A stretch of 64,000 nt of DNA. Origin: an uncultured Flavobacteriaceae bacterium (GTDB lineage Bacteria; Bacteroidota; Bacteroidia; Flavobacteriales; Flavobacteriaceae). Of the stretch, positions 8,421 through 16,695 are shown one piece after another. The notes under the pieces are model-generated. The model worked only from the letters and a program-made list of their open reading frames with translations. It was not told the origin of the DNA and did no database searches. The translations under genes and the position numbers were made by a program. The first letter of the stretch is position 1, and each line of letters opens with the position of its first letter. Where the stretch lies: NCBI GenBank assembly GCA_947500575.1, contig CANMSI010000001.1:124001-188000 (forward strand). Reading direction: 5' to 3'.

Positions 8421-10370
8421 ATGAAAAAATGTATGTTATTCCTTGCACTGCTACTTATCTGGGGTTGTAAGAATGAAAAAGTAGAAAAAGAACCTACCAT
8501 TGCCGATACCTTAGAAACGTATACCATTGAACAAATGATGGATAATGAGGCGATTGGAGGGGGAAGCTTTTCGCCAGATAAGTCAAAACTCCTAATATCT
8601 AGCAATCGTTCTGGAATTTACAATATGTATACAGTTGCAACAGAGGGGGGAGAATATATACCAGAATCTGCCTCTGATAGTGCATCAGTATTCTCCGTTT
8701 CTTATTTCCCAAAAGATGAACGAATCTTATTTAGAATGGATAATAACGGAGACGAAATTTTTCATCTTTTTGTTAAAAATACGGATGGTAGTATTCAAGA
8801 ATTAACACCAGATAAAGGAGCAAGAGCTTCCTTTTATGGTTGGTCTCAAGACGATCAAAGTTTTTTCTACGGTTCTAACAAAAGAGATAATCGTTATGTA
8901 GATTTATATGAAATGAATATAGAAACAATGAAATCTCGTCTGTTATATCAAAATAACGAGGGCTATGATTTTAATGGAATTTCTAGAGATAAAAATACCA
9001 TTGCATTGCTGAAATCTATTAATACAAATGATACTGATTTGTTCCTTTACGATTTAAAGACCAAAAAACGAACCCAAGTGAATGAAAAACAAAGTAGCAA
9101 TTCTGCCGAAGACTTTTCTCCAGATAGCAAATCGCTGTATTATACTACGGACGATGGTTCTGAATTCTCGTACTTAATGAAATACAATATAGCCGATGGA
9201 AGCCGAGAAAAAGTAATGGAAAAGTACTGGGATATTATGGGTAGCTATTTTACAGATCAAGGGAGTTATATGGTTACTTTCATTAACGAAGATGCCAAAA
9301 ATGTAATCGAAGTAATGGATACGAAGACAGGAAAAAATATTGATCTTCCCATCCTAGAAAATGCAAGCATTACCAATGTAGGTTTTTCCAAAGATGAAAA
9401 AATGATGCGTTTTTATGCAGGAGGTTCCCATACACCATCCAATCTATATGTCTATGATTTGGAATCTAAAACACAACGACAATTAAGCAATGTACTGAAT
9501 GATGAAATCAAAGCAGAAGACTTAGTAACAGCAGAAGTTGTGCGCTACAAATCTTTTGATGGTATAGAAATTCCAGCAATTTATTACAAGCCTCATCAAG
9601 CAAGTGCAGAGAATAAGGTACCTGCATTGGTATGGGTCCACGGAGGGCCTGGAGGACAATCTCGTCAAAATTTTAGCTCTTTTATTCAATATATGGTAAA
9701 TCATGGATATGCGGTTTTGGCAGTAAACAATAGAGGAAGTAGTGGATACGGTAAAACCTTTTACCAAATGGACGATTTAAATCATGGAGACAAGGATTTG
9801 AAAGACTGCGTAGAAGGAAAAAATTGGTTAGCCTCCCAAGATGAAATCGATGGAGATAAAATCGGTATCATTGGTGGTTCTTATGGAGGTTATATGACCA
9901 TGGCAGCGCTTACCTATGCCCCTGATGAATTTGCTGTAGGAGTGAATCTGTTTGGCGTTACGAATTGGATTAGAACACTTAGAAGTATTCCACCATGGTG
10001 GGAGTCTTTCAAAGATGCATTGTATTTAGAATTGGGAGACCCAAATAGTGCTGACTCCGTCAGGTTAAGAGAAATATCCCCCTTGTTTCACACAGACAAG
10101 GTTACCAAACCTTTAATCGTATTACAAGGTGCTAAGGATCCCAGAGTTTTACAGGTAGAATCGGACGAAATTGTAGCTGGTGTTCGTAAAAATGGTGTCC
10201 CCGTGGAATATGTATTATTTGAAGATGAAGGGCATGGTTTTGTTAAAAAAGAAAATCAAATCGAAGCATACAGCAGAGTCTTGTCATTTTTAGATGTCTA
10301 TTTAAAGAAAGATAAAGGAACACCTATAAAAGATGGGGTTTCTACAGAAGAAGTAGAAAGTAAGCCCTAA
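8421..10370 (+). CDS. S9 family peptidase (prolyl oligopeptidase / DPP4-like lipoprotein)
   Basis: A 649-residue serine peptidase with an N-terminal beta-propeller and a C-terminal alpha/beta-hydrolase domain; family members cleave short peptides, often after proline. The leader MKKCMLFLALLLIWGC ends in a lipobox, so it is probably a lipoprotein facing the periplasm. The triad is visible: Ser487 in GGSYGGYM, Asp573 in GAKDPRV and His605 in DEGHGF; VWVHGGPGGQ holds the oxyanion-hole region. The ATG at 8421 is preferred over an ATG 30 bases upstream because it places the signal sequence at the N-terminus. It lies downstream of the propeller protein and 23 bases before the DUF2490 gene. Confidence 0.93.
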   Translation: MKKCMLFLALLLIWGCKNEKVEKEPTIADTLETYTIEQMMDNEAIGGGSFSPDKSKLLISSNRSGIYNMYTVATEGGEYIPESASDSASVFSVSYFPKDERILFRMDNNGDEIFHLFVKNTDGSIQELTPDKGARASFYGWSQDDQSFFYGSNKRDNRYVDLYEMNIETMKSRLLYQNNEGYDFNGISRDKNTIALLKSINTNDTDLFLYDLKTKKRTQVNEKQSSNSAEDFSPDSKSLYYTTDDGSEFSYLMKYNIADGSREKVMEKYWDIMGSYFTDQGSYMVTFINEDAKNVIEVMDTKTGKNIDLPILENASITNVGFSKDEKMMRFYAGGSHTPSNLYVYDLESKTQRQLSNVLNDEIKAEDLVTAEVVRYKSFDGIEIPAIYYKPHQASAENKVPALVWVHGGPGGQSRQNFSSFIQYMVNHGYAVLAVNNRGSSGYGKTFYQMDDLNHGDKDLKDCVEGKNWLASQDEIDGDKIGIIGGSYGGYMTMAALTYAPDEFAVGVNLFGVTNWIRTLRSIPPWWESFKDALYLELGDPNSADSVRLREISPLFHTDKVTKPLIVLQGAKDPRVLQVESDEIVAGVRKNGVPVEYVLFEDEGHGFVKKENQIEAYSRVLSFLDVYLKKDKGTPIKDGVSTEEVESKP

Positions 10371-10393
10371 TATATAATTTCTAAGGATATAGA

Positions 10394-11119
10394 ATGAAAA
10401 AGATGATTTGGTGGTGTCTCTTGACACCTATTTTAGTAGCAAATGCCCAGGATACAGGAGAGGATGAGTTTGGTGCATGGTATATGTATTTTGGAACCAA
10501 TCAAGTGTCCAATAAATTAAGCATCCATACGGAGGCACAGTTTAGGTACTATGAAACCTTTGGTAATTTTAATCAATTGCTATTACGAACTGGACTTAAT
10601 TATCATTTAAATCCGAATGCCATTGTTACCCTTGGATATGGGTATATTGATACAGATCCAAGTTTTGAGGAAATGGGATTGGCAGATGCTTCTTTTGCAG
10701 GGAATGAAATTCTTGAGCACCGAATTTTTCAACAATTTATTCTAAAGAATAAGGTGGGAAAGGTTCTTTTTGAACACCGCTATAGACTCGAACAGCGCTT
10801 TATAAACAATAAAGGATTGGCTAGTTTAGGAGCGAATCTAAAGGACACCCAACACCGTGCCAGATATCGTTTGCAACTTACGCTACCATTATCTGATACC
10901 TTTTTTGTGAACGTATATGATGAAGTTTTCCTAAACTTACAAGATTCGGTCTTTGGCCAAAATAGATTGTATATGGCCCTAGGAGCTAAACTGTCTGGAA
11001 ATACCAGCGTGCAACTAGGGTACCTTAAAAATCACTTTAATCAAATAAATTTTGATCGTTTACAGATAGGTGTGTTTATTAATACCGACCTAAGGAAAAG
11101 TGATACCACTACTCCTTAA
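10394..11119 (+). CDS. DUF2490 outer-membrane beta-barrel protein
   Basis: A 241-residue exported protein with a signal peptide (ending ILVANAQ). The pattern of alternating hydrophobic strands rich in aromatic residues, and motifs such as EAQFRYYE, LLLRTGLNY and EHRYRLEQRF, match the DUF2490 family, predicted to form small outer-membrane barrels. The C-terminal strand LQIGVFINTD fits a barrel closing strand. It lies 23 bases after the S9 peptidase and 11 bases before the hydrolase-OsmC gene, so co-transcription is likely. The role of the family is unknown. Confidence 0.82.
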   Translation: MKKMIWWCLLTPILVANAQDTGEDEFGAWYMYFGTNQVSNKLSIHTEAQFRYYETFGNFNQLLLRTGLNYHLNPNAIVTLGYGYIDTDPSFEEMGLADASFAGNEILEHRIFQQFILKNKVGKVLFEHRYRLEQRFINNKGLASLGANLKDTQHRARYRLQLTLPLSDTFFVNVYDEVFLNLQDSVFGQNRLYMALGAKLSGNTSVQLGYLKNHFNQINFDRLQIGVFINTDLRKSDTTTP

Positions 11120-11130
11120 TAAAAAAACAT

Positions 11131-12354
11131 ATGGGTCTTCAGAAACTGACATTTAAAAATAAAGAAGGGCAAACGCTGGTAGGAAGATTAGAATTACCTG
11201 CAGATCGTTATCCGCATAATTTCGCAGTTTTTGCGCATTGCTTTACCTGCAATAAAAACTTACTAGCCGTAAAAAATATAGGAAAGGCGCTTACCGCTCA
11301 TGGTTTTGGTGTCTTACGTTTTGATTTTACTGGTCTGGGTGAAAGTGAAGGAGACTTTGCAGATACCAATTTCTCTGGCAACGTCGCAGATTTGGTAGCA
11401 GCAGCGAATTATTTAAAAGAAAACTACCAAGCCCCCACATTAATTGTTGGGCATTCATTAGGAGGTGCCGCAGTAATTTATGCAGCTTCAGAAATACCAT
11501 CTATACGAGCTGTTGCTACTATAGGTGCACCCTCTAACCCTGTACATGTAAAACATTTACTAAAAAGTGGTTTAGATGAAATTTCAACCACTGGAAAAGC
11601 AGTGATTAATCTTAGTGGGCGCGACTTTACTATAAAAAAGCAATTTTTAGATGATTTGGAAACCAAGTCACTACCGGAAACTGTAAAGAATTTACGAAAA
11701 CCATTACTCATTCTACATTCACCTCAGGATACTACCGTTGGTATTAAGAATGCCGAAGAAATTTATATTGCCGCGCATCACCCCAAAAGCTTTGTTTCCT
11801 TAGATAATGCAGATCATTTGCTTTCTAAGAAAGAAGATTCTCAATATACGGGGAAGGTAATTGCTGGTTGGGCACAACGTTATGTAGATATGATACCTGA
11901 AACGGGCGGATTACGTTCCAAGCATCAGGTAGTAGCTAGTTTAAACAAAGAAGATGGTTTTACAACCGCGATGCGAATTGGAAATCATTATTATACTGCA
12001 GATGAACCTTTAGAAGTGGGTGGTAATGACTTTGGTCCATCTCCTTATGAATTAGTATCAGCTGGTTTATCTGCTTGTACTGCAATGACTATTCAGATGT
12101 ATACCAAACGAAAAGGATGGGAAGTAGATAATGTAGAAGTTCATACCACCTTTGGAAGAACACATGCCGTAGATTGTGAAGCTTGTGAAACAGATAGCGC
12201 CAAAATAGATACCTTTCATCGCGAAATTAAACTAACAGGAAATCTGGATGAAAAGCAACGCGCTCGTATCATGCAGATTGCTGATAAGTGCCCTGTTCAC
12301 AAGACACTGCATAATGAAGTACAGGTAATTACGAAATTGATAGCAAACGAATAA
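11131..12354 (+). CDS. Bifunctional alpha/beta-hydrolase and OsmC family protein
   Basis: A 407-residue fusion of two enzymes. Residues 1-255 form an alpha/beta-hydrolase with Ser109 in VGHSLGGAA, Asp200 in HSPQDTTV and His229 in NADHLL. Residues 265-407 form an OsmC/Ohr-like domain with two candidate peroxidatic/resolving cysteines, Cys316 in LSACTAMT and Cys387 in DKCPVHKTL; OsmC proteins reduce organic hydroperoxides. The order is the one known for this bifunctional family, so it is not a chance fusion. A plausible but unproven role is release of a peroxidised acyl group followed by its reduction. No signal peptide is seen, so it is probably cytoplasmic. Confidence 0.92.
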   Translation: MGLQKLTFKNKEGQTLVGRLELPADRYPHNFAVFAHCFTCNKNLLAVKNIGKALTAHGFGVLRFDFTGLGESEGDFADTNFSGNVADLVAAANYLKENYQAPTLIVGHSLGGAAVIYAASEIPSIRAVATIGAPSNPVHVKHLLKSGLDEISTTGKAVINLSGRDFTIKKQFLDDLETKSLPETVKNLRKPLLILHSPQDTTVGIKNAEEIYIAAHHPKSFVSLDNADHLLSKKEDSQYTGKVIAGWAQRYVDMIPETGGLRSKHQVVASLNKEDGFTTAMRIGNHYYTADEPLEVGGNDFGPSPYELVSAGLSACTAMTIQMYTKRKGWEVDNVEVHTTFGRTHAVDCEACETDSAKIDTFHREIKLTGNLDEKQRARIMQIADKCPVHKTLHNEVQVITKLIANE

Positions 12355-12375
12355 CACTCCTAGGAAGTACATACC

Positions 12376-12861
12376 ATGATGAAAAGTGTACCATTTGAAG
12401 TTACTGTATCTGGCACCCATGCGATTTCCCTTCCAATAGCTGTGATAAAGCCCTTTTTAGATGCAAATAAGAAAAGAGTAAAAGTACAGGCCAGTCACAA
12501 GGATAAAATTATTAATTTCCATGCAGCCCTTCAGAAAAGAAAAGATCAATACTTTCTAATTTTTGGCAAGAAGAATCAGAAAGCCTTGGGCGTATTTCCC
12601 AACGATTATTTTGAACTACAATTTTTTGAAGACACCTCCAAATATGGTGTAGATATTCCGGAAGAGTTGGAAGCTGTTTTTTTAAGTGATTATGAAGCTT
12701 CTCAAATTTTCGAGGCTTTTACAGATGGAAAAAAACGAGGTATTATATATATGATTGCAGGCTATAAGGGATCACAAACAAGAATTGATAAATCGCTCTT
12801 AGTTTGTGAAAATCTAAAAAGAGGTGTCCGAGATCATCGACTCTTATTAAAATCTATTTAG
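12376..12861 (+). CDS. YdeI/OmpD-associated family protein with DUF1905-like N-terminus
   Basis: A 161-residue soluble protein. The first 95 residues resemble the small beta-barrel DUF1905. The rest (VDIPEELEAVFLSD, then FTDGKKRGIIYMIAG and a helical tail) matches the C-terminal YdeI/OmpD-associated module, where the spacing of PEEL and the later KR-rich helix is typical. The biochemical role is unknown; the family has been linked to bacteriocin or peptide tolerance in other bacteria. It lies 21 bases after the hydrolase-OsmC gene and may be the last gene of that operon. Confidence 0.8.
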   Translation: MMKSVPFEVTVSGTHAISLPIAVIKPFLDANKKRVKVQASHKDKIINFHAALQKRKDQYFLIFGKKNQKALGVFPNDYFELQFFEDTSKYGVDIPEELEAVFLSDYEASQIFEAFTDGKKRGIIYMIAGYKGSQTRIDKSLLVCENLKRGVRDHRLLLKSI

Positions 12862-12868
12862 AGCATGG

Positions 12869-12899
12869 TTGATTGCCCTTAAAATATTATGTAACTTTA
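12869..12899 (+). promoter_or_regulatory. Candidate promoter for the Cu/Zn-SOD gene
   Basis: A TTG (12869-12871) is followed after 20 bases by TAACTTTA (12892-12899), close to the Bacteroidota promoter pattern TTTG/TTG then TAnnTTTG with about 20 bases between. It would give a leader of roughly 20 bases before the ATG at 12924. The last base of the -7 box deviates from consensus. Confidence 0.45.
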
Positions 12900-12923
12900 A
12901 AATCAATTTTAAACTAAAAAACC

Positions 12924-13523
12924 ATGAAAAAAATAACACTACTCATTGCTGGTCTTGCTTTGATATTCTCCTATAGTTGTAAGGAAGTGAATAAAGAAGC
13001 TAAAGAAGGAATGGAAGAGGTAGAAGCTTCTGGAGAAGAAATGAAAAAAGAAATACAAGAAGAGGTGAACGTAGAAACCATTAAGTTCGCTATGGAACCT
13101 AAAAGCGACAGTAATGTAAAAGGTGATGTCACTTTTACCGAAGCAGATGGTAAGGTAATGATGGTAGCATCCTTATCTGGACTTACAGAAGGAGAACACG
13201 CTATACATATTCATGAGAAAGCCGATTGTTCTTCTGCGGATGGAAAATCTACTGGAGGGCATTGGAATCCAACTTTTCAACCCCACGCAAAATGGGGAGC
13301 TGCTGAGGGATATCACAAAGGAGATATCGGTAACTTTACAGCAGACGCAGAAGGAAATGCAACTGTTAACTTTGCAACCGAAGAATGGTGTATAGGATGT
13401 GAAGATGATACAAAAAACATTGTAGGCAAAGCAGTTATAGTGCATCAAGGTGTGGACGATTTTACCTCCCAGCCAAGTGGAGCGGCAGGTAAAAGAGTGA
13501 GCTGCACAGGAATCATTCAATAA
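12924..13523 (+). CDS. Cu/Zn superoxide dismutase lipoprotein
   Basis: A 199-residue superoxide dismutase converting superoxide to oxygen and hydrogen peroxide. The leader ends with the lipobox FSYSC (Cys19), so it is anchored in the envelope; a Glu/Lys-rich linker of about 30 residues follows. Metal ligands are readable: His95 and His97 (HIHE), His113 (GGHWNP), His121 (QPHAKW), His131 with Asp134 (YHKGDIG) and His174 (VIVHQG). Cys102 and Cys194 fit the conserved disulfide. An extra C-x-x-C pair (Cys156, Cys159 in EEWCIGCED) sits just before the last copper ligand. A terminator hairpin follows, then a sigma-factor gene on the same strand. Confidence 0.93.
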   Translation: MKKITLLIAGLALIFSYSCKEVNKEAKEGMEEVEASGEEMKKEIQEEVNVETIKFAMEPKSDSNVKGDVTFTEADGKVMMVASLSGLTEGEHAIHIHEKADCSSADGKSTGGHWNPTFQPHAKWGAAEGYHKGDIGNFTADAEGNATVNFATEEWCIGCEDDTKNIVGKAVIVHQGVDDFTSQPSGAAGKRVSCTGIIQ

Positions 13524-13540
13524 TAAAGTTTCAACTAACA

Positions 13541-13573
13541 AAAAAAGCTATCCACTTCAGGTAGCTTTTTTTT
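13541..13573 (+). terminator. Rho-independent terminator after the SOD gene
   Basis: The stem AGCTA-T-CC / GGTAGCT (one bulged base) with loop ACTTCA is followed by eight T. It lies 18 bases after the SOD stop and only 23 bases before the sigma-factor ATG, so it separates SOD from the sigma operon or acts as an attenuator. Confidence 0.75.
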
Positions 13574-13595
13574 ATCTCATTTTTCAAGTGCTTGT

Positions 13596-14132
13596 ATGGA
13601 GCTAGAAAAACTTATTATACAATTTCAAAAAAAAGATGAAGTTGCATTTGAGAAGTTATATACCATGTATGCAGAGAACATATGTGGAGCTATCTATACC
13701 ATTGTACAAGATACTTCTAGAGCCGAAGAAATTGTACAAGACGTCTTTGTAAAAGCCTGGAACAAGGCAGAAAGTTACGATGCCTCTAAAGGACGTTTTT
13801 TTACATGGATATTAAATATTGCTAGAAACGCAGCAATAGACGAAGTGCGCTCTAAATCCTTTAAAGAGCAAAAACAAAACCTTACGGTAGATTACTTCGT
13901 AGGTATACTAGAAGCTACTGAAAATGAGGAAGAAACACCAAATATTGCTCCTCTAAGAGCAAGCTTGCTACAACTAAAGGAAAAATGTATCCAAGTAATT
14001 AGCATGTTATATTTTAGAGGATATACCCAAAAAGAAGTTGCAGAGGAATTAAATATTCCTCTTGGAACAATTAAAACAAGAAATAGAAATTGTATTTCGC
14101 AATTGCGAGCTAACATGTCTTCACATTTATGA
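13596..14132 (+). CDS. ECF-type RNA polymerase sigma factor
   Basis: A 178-residue sigma-70 family protein of the extracytoplasmic-function class. Region 2 is clear (residues 20-90: EEIVQDVFVKAW, then FFTWILNIARNAAIDEVRS). Region 4 follows (residues 115-175) with the helix-turn-helix YTQKEVAEELNIPLGTIKTR. A linker of 20 acidic residues joins them. The stop codon overlaps the next start as ATGA, so sigma factor and anti-sigma factor are translationally coupled, the usual arrangement. The resemblance is to SigK-like ECFs with an RskA-type partner. Its regulon may include the facing DUF4331 operon, which is an inference from neighbourhood only. Confidence 0.93.
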   Translation: MELEKLIIQFQKKDEVAFEKLYTMYAENICGAIYTIVQDTSRAEEIVQDVFVKAWNKAESYDASKGRFFTWILNIARNAAIDEVRSKSFKEQKQNLTVDYFVGILEATENEEETPNIAPLRASLLQLKEKCIQVISMLYFRGYTQKEVAEELNIPLGTIKTRNRNCISQLRANMSSHL

Positions 14133-14923
14133 ATGTAAAAGAATACATAGCATCAGGAATTTTGGAATTATACGTTGCAGGTACCCTTTCTGCGGCAGAA
14201 AATCTGGAAGTGGCTCAAAATGCAAAGACCCATCCAGAAATATTAAAAGAGATAGAAGCTATTGAAGCGTCTATTCTAACGCTCAGTAAGGAAGTCTATC
14301 CAAGCAAGTATCCTCATAATTTTGATACACTTAAAAAAAGAATACACTTGGACTCAAAAAAGGTAATATCATTACCAAAACAAAAAAAATCTTGGACTAG
14401 CTATATGGGCTGGGCTGCTACCATCTTGCTCACTGCTGGTCTTTTTTGGATGTACAATCAAAATAATAGCTTACGATCTGAAATTGAATCTGCGAGAGAG
14501 GAAAATATTGATTTAGAACAGAAAATTGCAAACTCAAGAGCGTCTGAGGAAAAAACAAGGGCACTATTAACCACTTTAAGAGATAAAAATATTACTGTAG
14601 TTCCTTTAGGTGGTCAAGACGTTTCTCCCAATTCCTATGCAAAAGTCTATTGGAACAAATCAGAAGAAAAAGTATTTATTGATGCACAAGGACTTCCCAA
14701 ACCTCCAGATGGTATGGTATATCAGGTTTGGTCTTTACAACTAGACCCACTAAGTCCAACCAGTATTGGTCTTCTGGAAGATTTTGCAACCGATGGTGAC
14801 GAGGTTTTTGCACTACCCAATACCAACGATTCTGAAGCTTTTGGAATTACTCTAGAACCTGCAGGGGGTAGCGCATTACCTAACCTTGAGCAACTATATA
14901 CTTTGGGGGTAGTTGCTTCATAG
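14129..14923 (+). CDS. Anti-sigma factor (RskA-like), membrane-anchored
   Basis: A 264-residue protein with an N-terminal cytoplasmic anti-sigma region (KEYIASGILELYVAGTLS, typical of ECF partners), one transmembrane segment near residues 93-108 (WAATILLTAGLFW), a coiled-coil stretch (residues 112-155) and a periplasmic C-terminal domain of the RskA type (AKVYWNKSEEKVFID, then MVYQVWSLQ). It overlaps the sigma gene by 4 bases (ATGA). It would hold the sigma factor at the membrane until an envelope signal releases it. The signal cannot be deduced. Confidence 0.9.
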   Translation: MNVKEYIASGILELYVAGTLSAAENLEVAQNAKTHPEILKEIEAIEASILTLSKEVYPSKYPHNFDTLKKRIHLDSKKVISLPKQKKSWTSYMGWAATILLTAGLFWMYNQNNSLRSEIESAREENIDLEQKIANSRASEEKTRALLTTLRDKNITVVPLGGQDVSPNSYAKVYWNKSEEKVFIDAQGLPKPPDGMVYQVWSLQLDPLSPTSIGLLEDFATDGDEVFALPNTNDSEAFGITLEPAGGSALPNLEQLYTLGVVAS

Positions 14924-15324
14924 ATTTATTAAAAAAGTAAGGGGAAAGTACTATTTCTCCATACGCAATTGTTTCTTCAAGGCTCTATGAGCAATCAATA
15001 CTTTAGAAACCAGAAAGGACATCATTGCAATCCAGATAAAGAATAAGATATATTCCATAGTGTTGGGGGTTTTAAAGGGTTAAGTTCGTTCATTAAAATT
15101 CTACTATTTAATCTAGTTTGGGCAATAATGAACACGGGGCATGTGTGCATTACATCGGTAATAATATACATTTTATCTGAATTTTCCTAATAAAACGTTA
15201 ATTATACGACGAAACACCTTACCTAAAAAGGTAAAGTGCTTCTTTAAAACAACTAAAAAACAACACTAATGAAATCTACCATATAATCAACAACAAATTG
15301 ATTATCAGTATTTTAAAAATATTT
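14924..15324. other. Intergenic region between convergent anti-sigma and TPR genes
   Basis: About 400 bases. It contains a possible 35-codon membrane-peptide gene on the minus strand (listed separately) and two inverted repeats: an imperfect 10-base stem at 15215-15238 (CACCTTACCT / AGGTAAAGTG, one mismatch) and an AT-rich 8-base stem at 15283-15305 (ATAATCAA / TTGATTAT, loop of 7). Neither has a good T-run, so they are weak terminator candidates. No tRNA or longer ORF is seen. Confidence 0.5.
14951..15058 (-). CDS. Possible small membrane peptide (35 aa)
   Basis: An ATG-to-TAG frame of 35 codons. The peptide starts MEYILFFIWIAMM, continues with a hydrophobic segment to about residue 22 and ends in a strongly basic tail (HRALKKQLRMEK), as in a single-pass small membrane protein obeying the positive-inside rule. 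There is no clear ribosome binding site, but that is usual here. It lies alone between convergent genes. The length is short enough that chance cannot be excluded; conservation in relatives would decide. Confidence 0.45.
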   Translation of the reverse strand: MEYILFFIWIAMMSFLVSKVLIAHRALKKQLRMEK

Positions 15325-16593
15325 CTATCTAAATGTATTTTCAAAAGAAGGGCCGAGTTCGTAAACCGCTTCTGTTAATTCACTTTTTAAGGCATTCGCT
15401 TTCTCTAAATTGCCTATTTGGCGATAAATTTCCGTGTTTTGTAGTAGTACTTGAGGTTCAAAGGTGCGCCCATTCACGTGCTTTTCTGTGATTTCTAACG
15501 CCTTGTCTTTTTCTCCCTTTTTCAACCAGCTATACGCCAGCAAGGAATATGATTGTGGGGTGGGTCTATTTTCTACTTCTCTTTCAGCAATTGAGATAGC
15601 CAAATCATACTGCTGAGTTTCTTCCAAATATAAGTACGCGTTCTGTACATTATACATCTCTCCATATGCTATGTTCTGAACCATTGCATAATAAGAATCA
15701 AGGTATTTTTTCTCCTCTAAGTCCTTGCCCATATAGGCAGCAATTTCTGCTTTTAGTAATTGGTAATCGGGAGCATTATAATGCTCAGTTACAGCATTTA
15801 AAATGCGTAGTGCTTCTTTTGCATTTCTTTCATGAGAAAAAACAATCCATGCAATTCCCTTTTTGGCATGTGCATTTTGCGGATCTAATTGCAATGATTT
15901 TAAATAGTGTTGATAAGAAGCATTTATTTTCCCTGCATGCCCGTAGTAGTCGGCTAGATTGGTATACACCCAAATTTGAAGTCCAGAATTGTTCCCCTCT
16001 TCTACCTTCAGCTTTGCCAGCTCCATCAAATGAATTGCCGTGTCTAAATCTCCCAGATGGTCGTTCCATTTGGCAGCTCTTATTAGGTATCCAAAATTGG
16101 TAGGATTCTCTATAAGGTCTAGGTATTTTTTTGCATCTATATAATTTCCAAGTTCCATATGGATATCAAAAAGAAGCGCCTCGGTTTCATACAAACCACT
16201 ACCTATGTCTTTTGCTTCTTTGGCAAGTTTTAGCGCTTCTCTAAACCGATGCTGGGAAATATAGTTTCTTGCTAAAGACCTTAAATAACCAGCCTTTCCT
16301 ATAGCAGCAATCTCTATCGCTCTTTCTAAGGACTGTTCCGCTTTTTTAAGGAATTGTACATCGCCGGTAGCTTCAAAATATCTATTATACTCGCCCGCAA
16401 CAATTCCAAAACTGCCTAGTTGCATGCTATCTGGTCGTATCTTAGAATTCCATAAGTCAAAATACTTAGAATTCGTTGCTATGGGTTCTGCAGCTAGAAA
16501 GCTGTTATAATCTTTGCTATCCGTAATTTGCTGCTCTCCTTCCCCGCATGAAAAAAGCAGGATTAAAAGGATGGTGAAGAATACATATTTCAT
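15325..16593 (-). CDS. Tetratricopeptide-repeat lipoprotein
   Basis: A 422-residue lipoprotein (lipobox LLLFSC, Cys16) made almost wholly of helical TPR-like repeats: for example GDVQFLKKAEQSLERAIEIA, then RFREALKLAKEA, INASYQHYLKSLQLDPQNA and KALEITEKHV. TPR arrays mediate protein-protein contacts. It lies downstream of the two DUF4331-type genes on the same strand, with a 102-base gap that contains a strong inverted repeat, so it may be expressed at a different level. In other flavobacteria TPR proteins accompany DUF4331 genes (from memory). No catalytic motif is seen. Confidence 0.82.
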   Translation of the reverse strand: MKYVFFTILLILLFSCGEGEQQITDSKDYNSFLAAEPIATNSKYFDLWNSKIRPDSMQLGSFGIVAGEYNRYFEATGDVQFLKKAEQSLERAIEIAAIGKAGYLRSLARNYISQHRFREALKLAKEAKDIGSGLYETEALLFDIHMELGNYIDAKKYLDLIENPTNFGYLIRAAKWNDHLGDLDTAIHLMELAKLKVEEGNNSGLQIWVYTNLADYYGHAGKINASYQHYLKSLQLDPQNAHAKKGIAWIVFSHERNAKEALRILNAVTEHYNAPDYQLLKAEIAAYMGKDLEEKKYLDSYYAMVQNIAYGEMYNVQNAYLYLEETQQYDLAISIAEREVENRPTPQSYSLLAYSWLKKGEKDKALEITEKHVNGRTFEPQVLLQNTEIYRQIGNLEKANALKSELTEAVYELGPSFENTFR

Positions 16594-16641
16594 CTTGTTA
16601 TTTTTAGCGTTTTTATATTGTAAAATTTATTTTGATTTAGA

Positions 16642-16675
16642 AAAGGGAAGAGAATAATATTTATTTCTTCCCTTT
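16642..16675 (-). terminator. Inverted repeat between lipoprotein and TPR genes, attenuator or terminator
   Basis: A 10-base perfect stem AAAGGGAAGA / TCTTCCCTTT with a 14-base loop. Read on the minus strand it ends in TTTTC, giving a terminator-like shape about 20 bases after the lipoprotein stop codon and 50 bases before the TPR gene start. It may stop part of the transcription before the TPR gene. Confidence 0.55.
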
Positions 16676-16695
16676 CTATCAGCACAGTGATGCCC

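Noticed and set aside
15283-15305. AT-rich inverted repeat as terminator of the TPR gene
   Set aside because: The stem is all A-T but one pair type and lacks a T-run on the needed strand; too weak to call.
15666-16103. 145-codon plus-strand frame opposite the TPR gene
   Set aside because: It is antisense to a good TPR protein; the composition (Leu, Cys, His-rich) is typical of a shadow frame.
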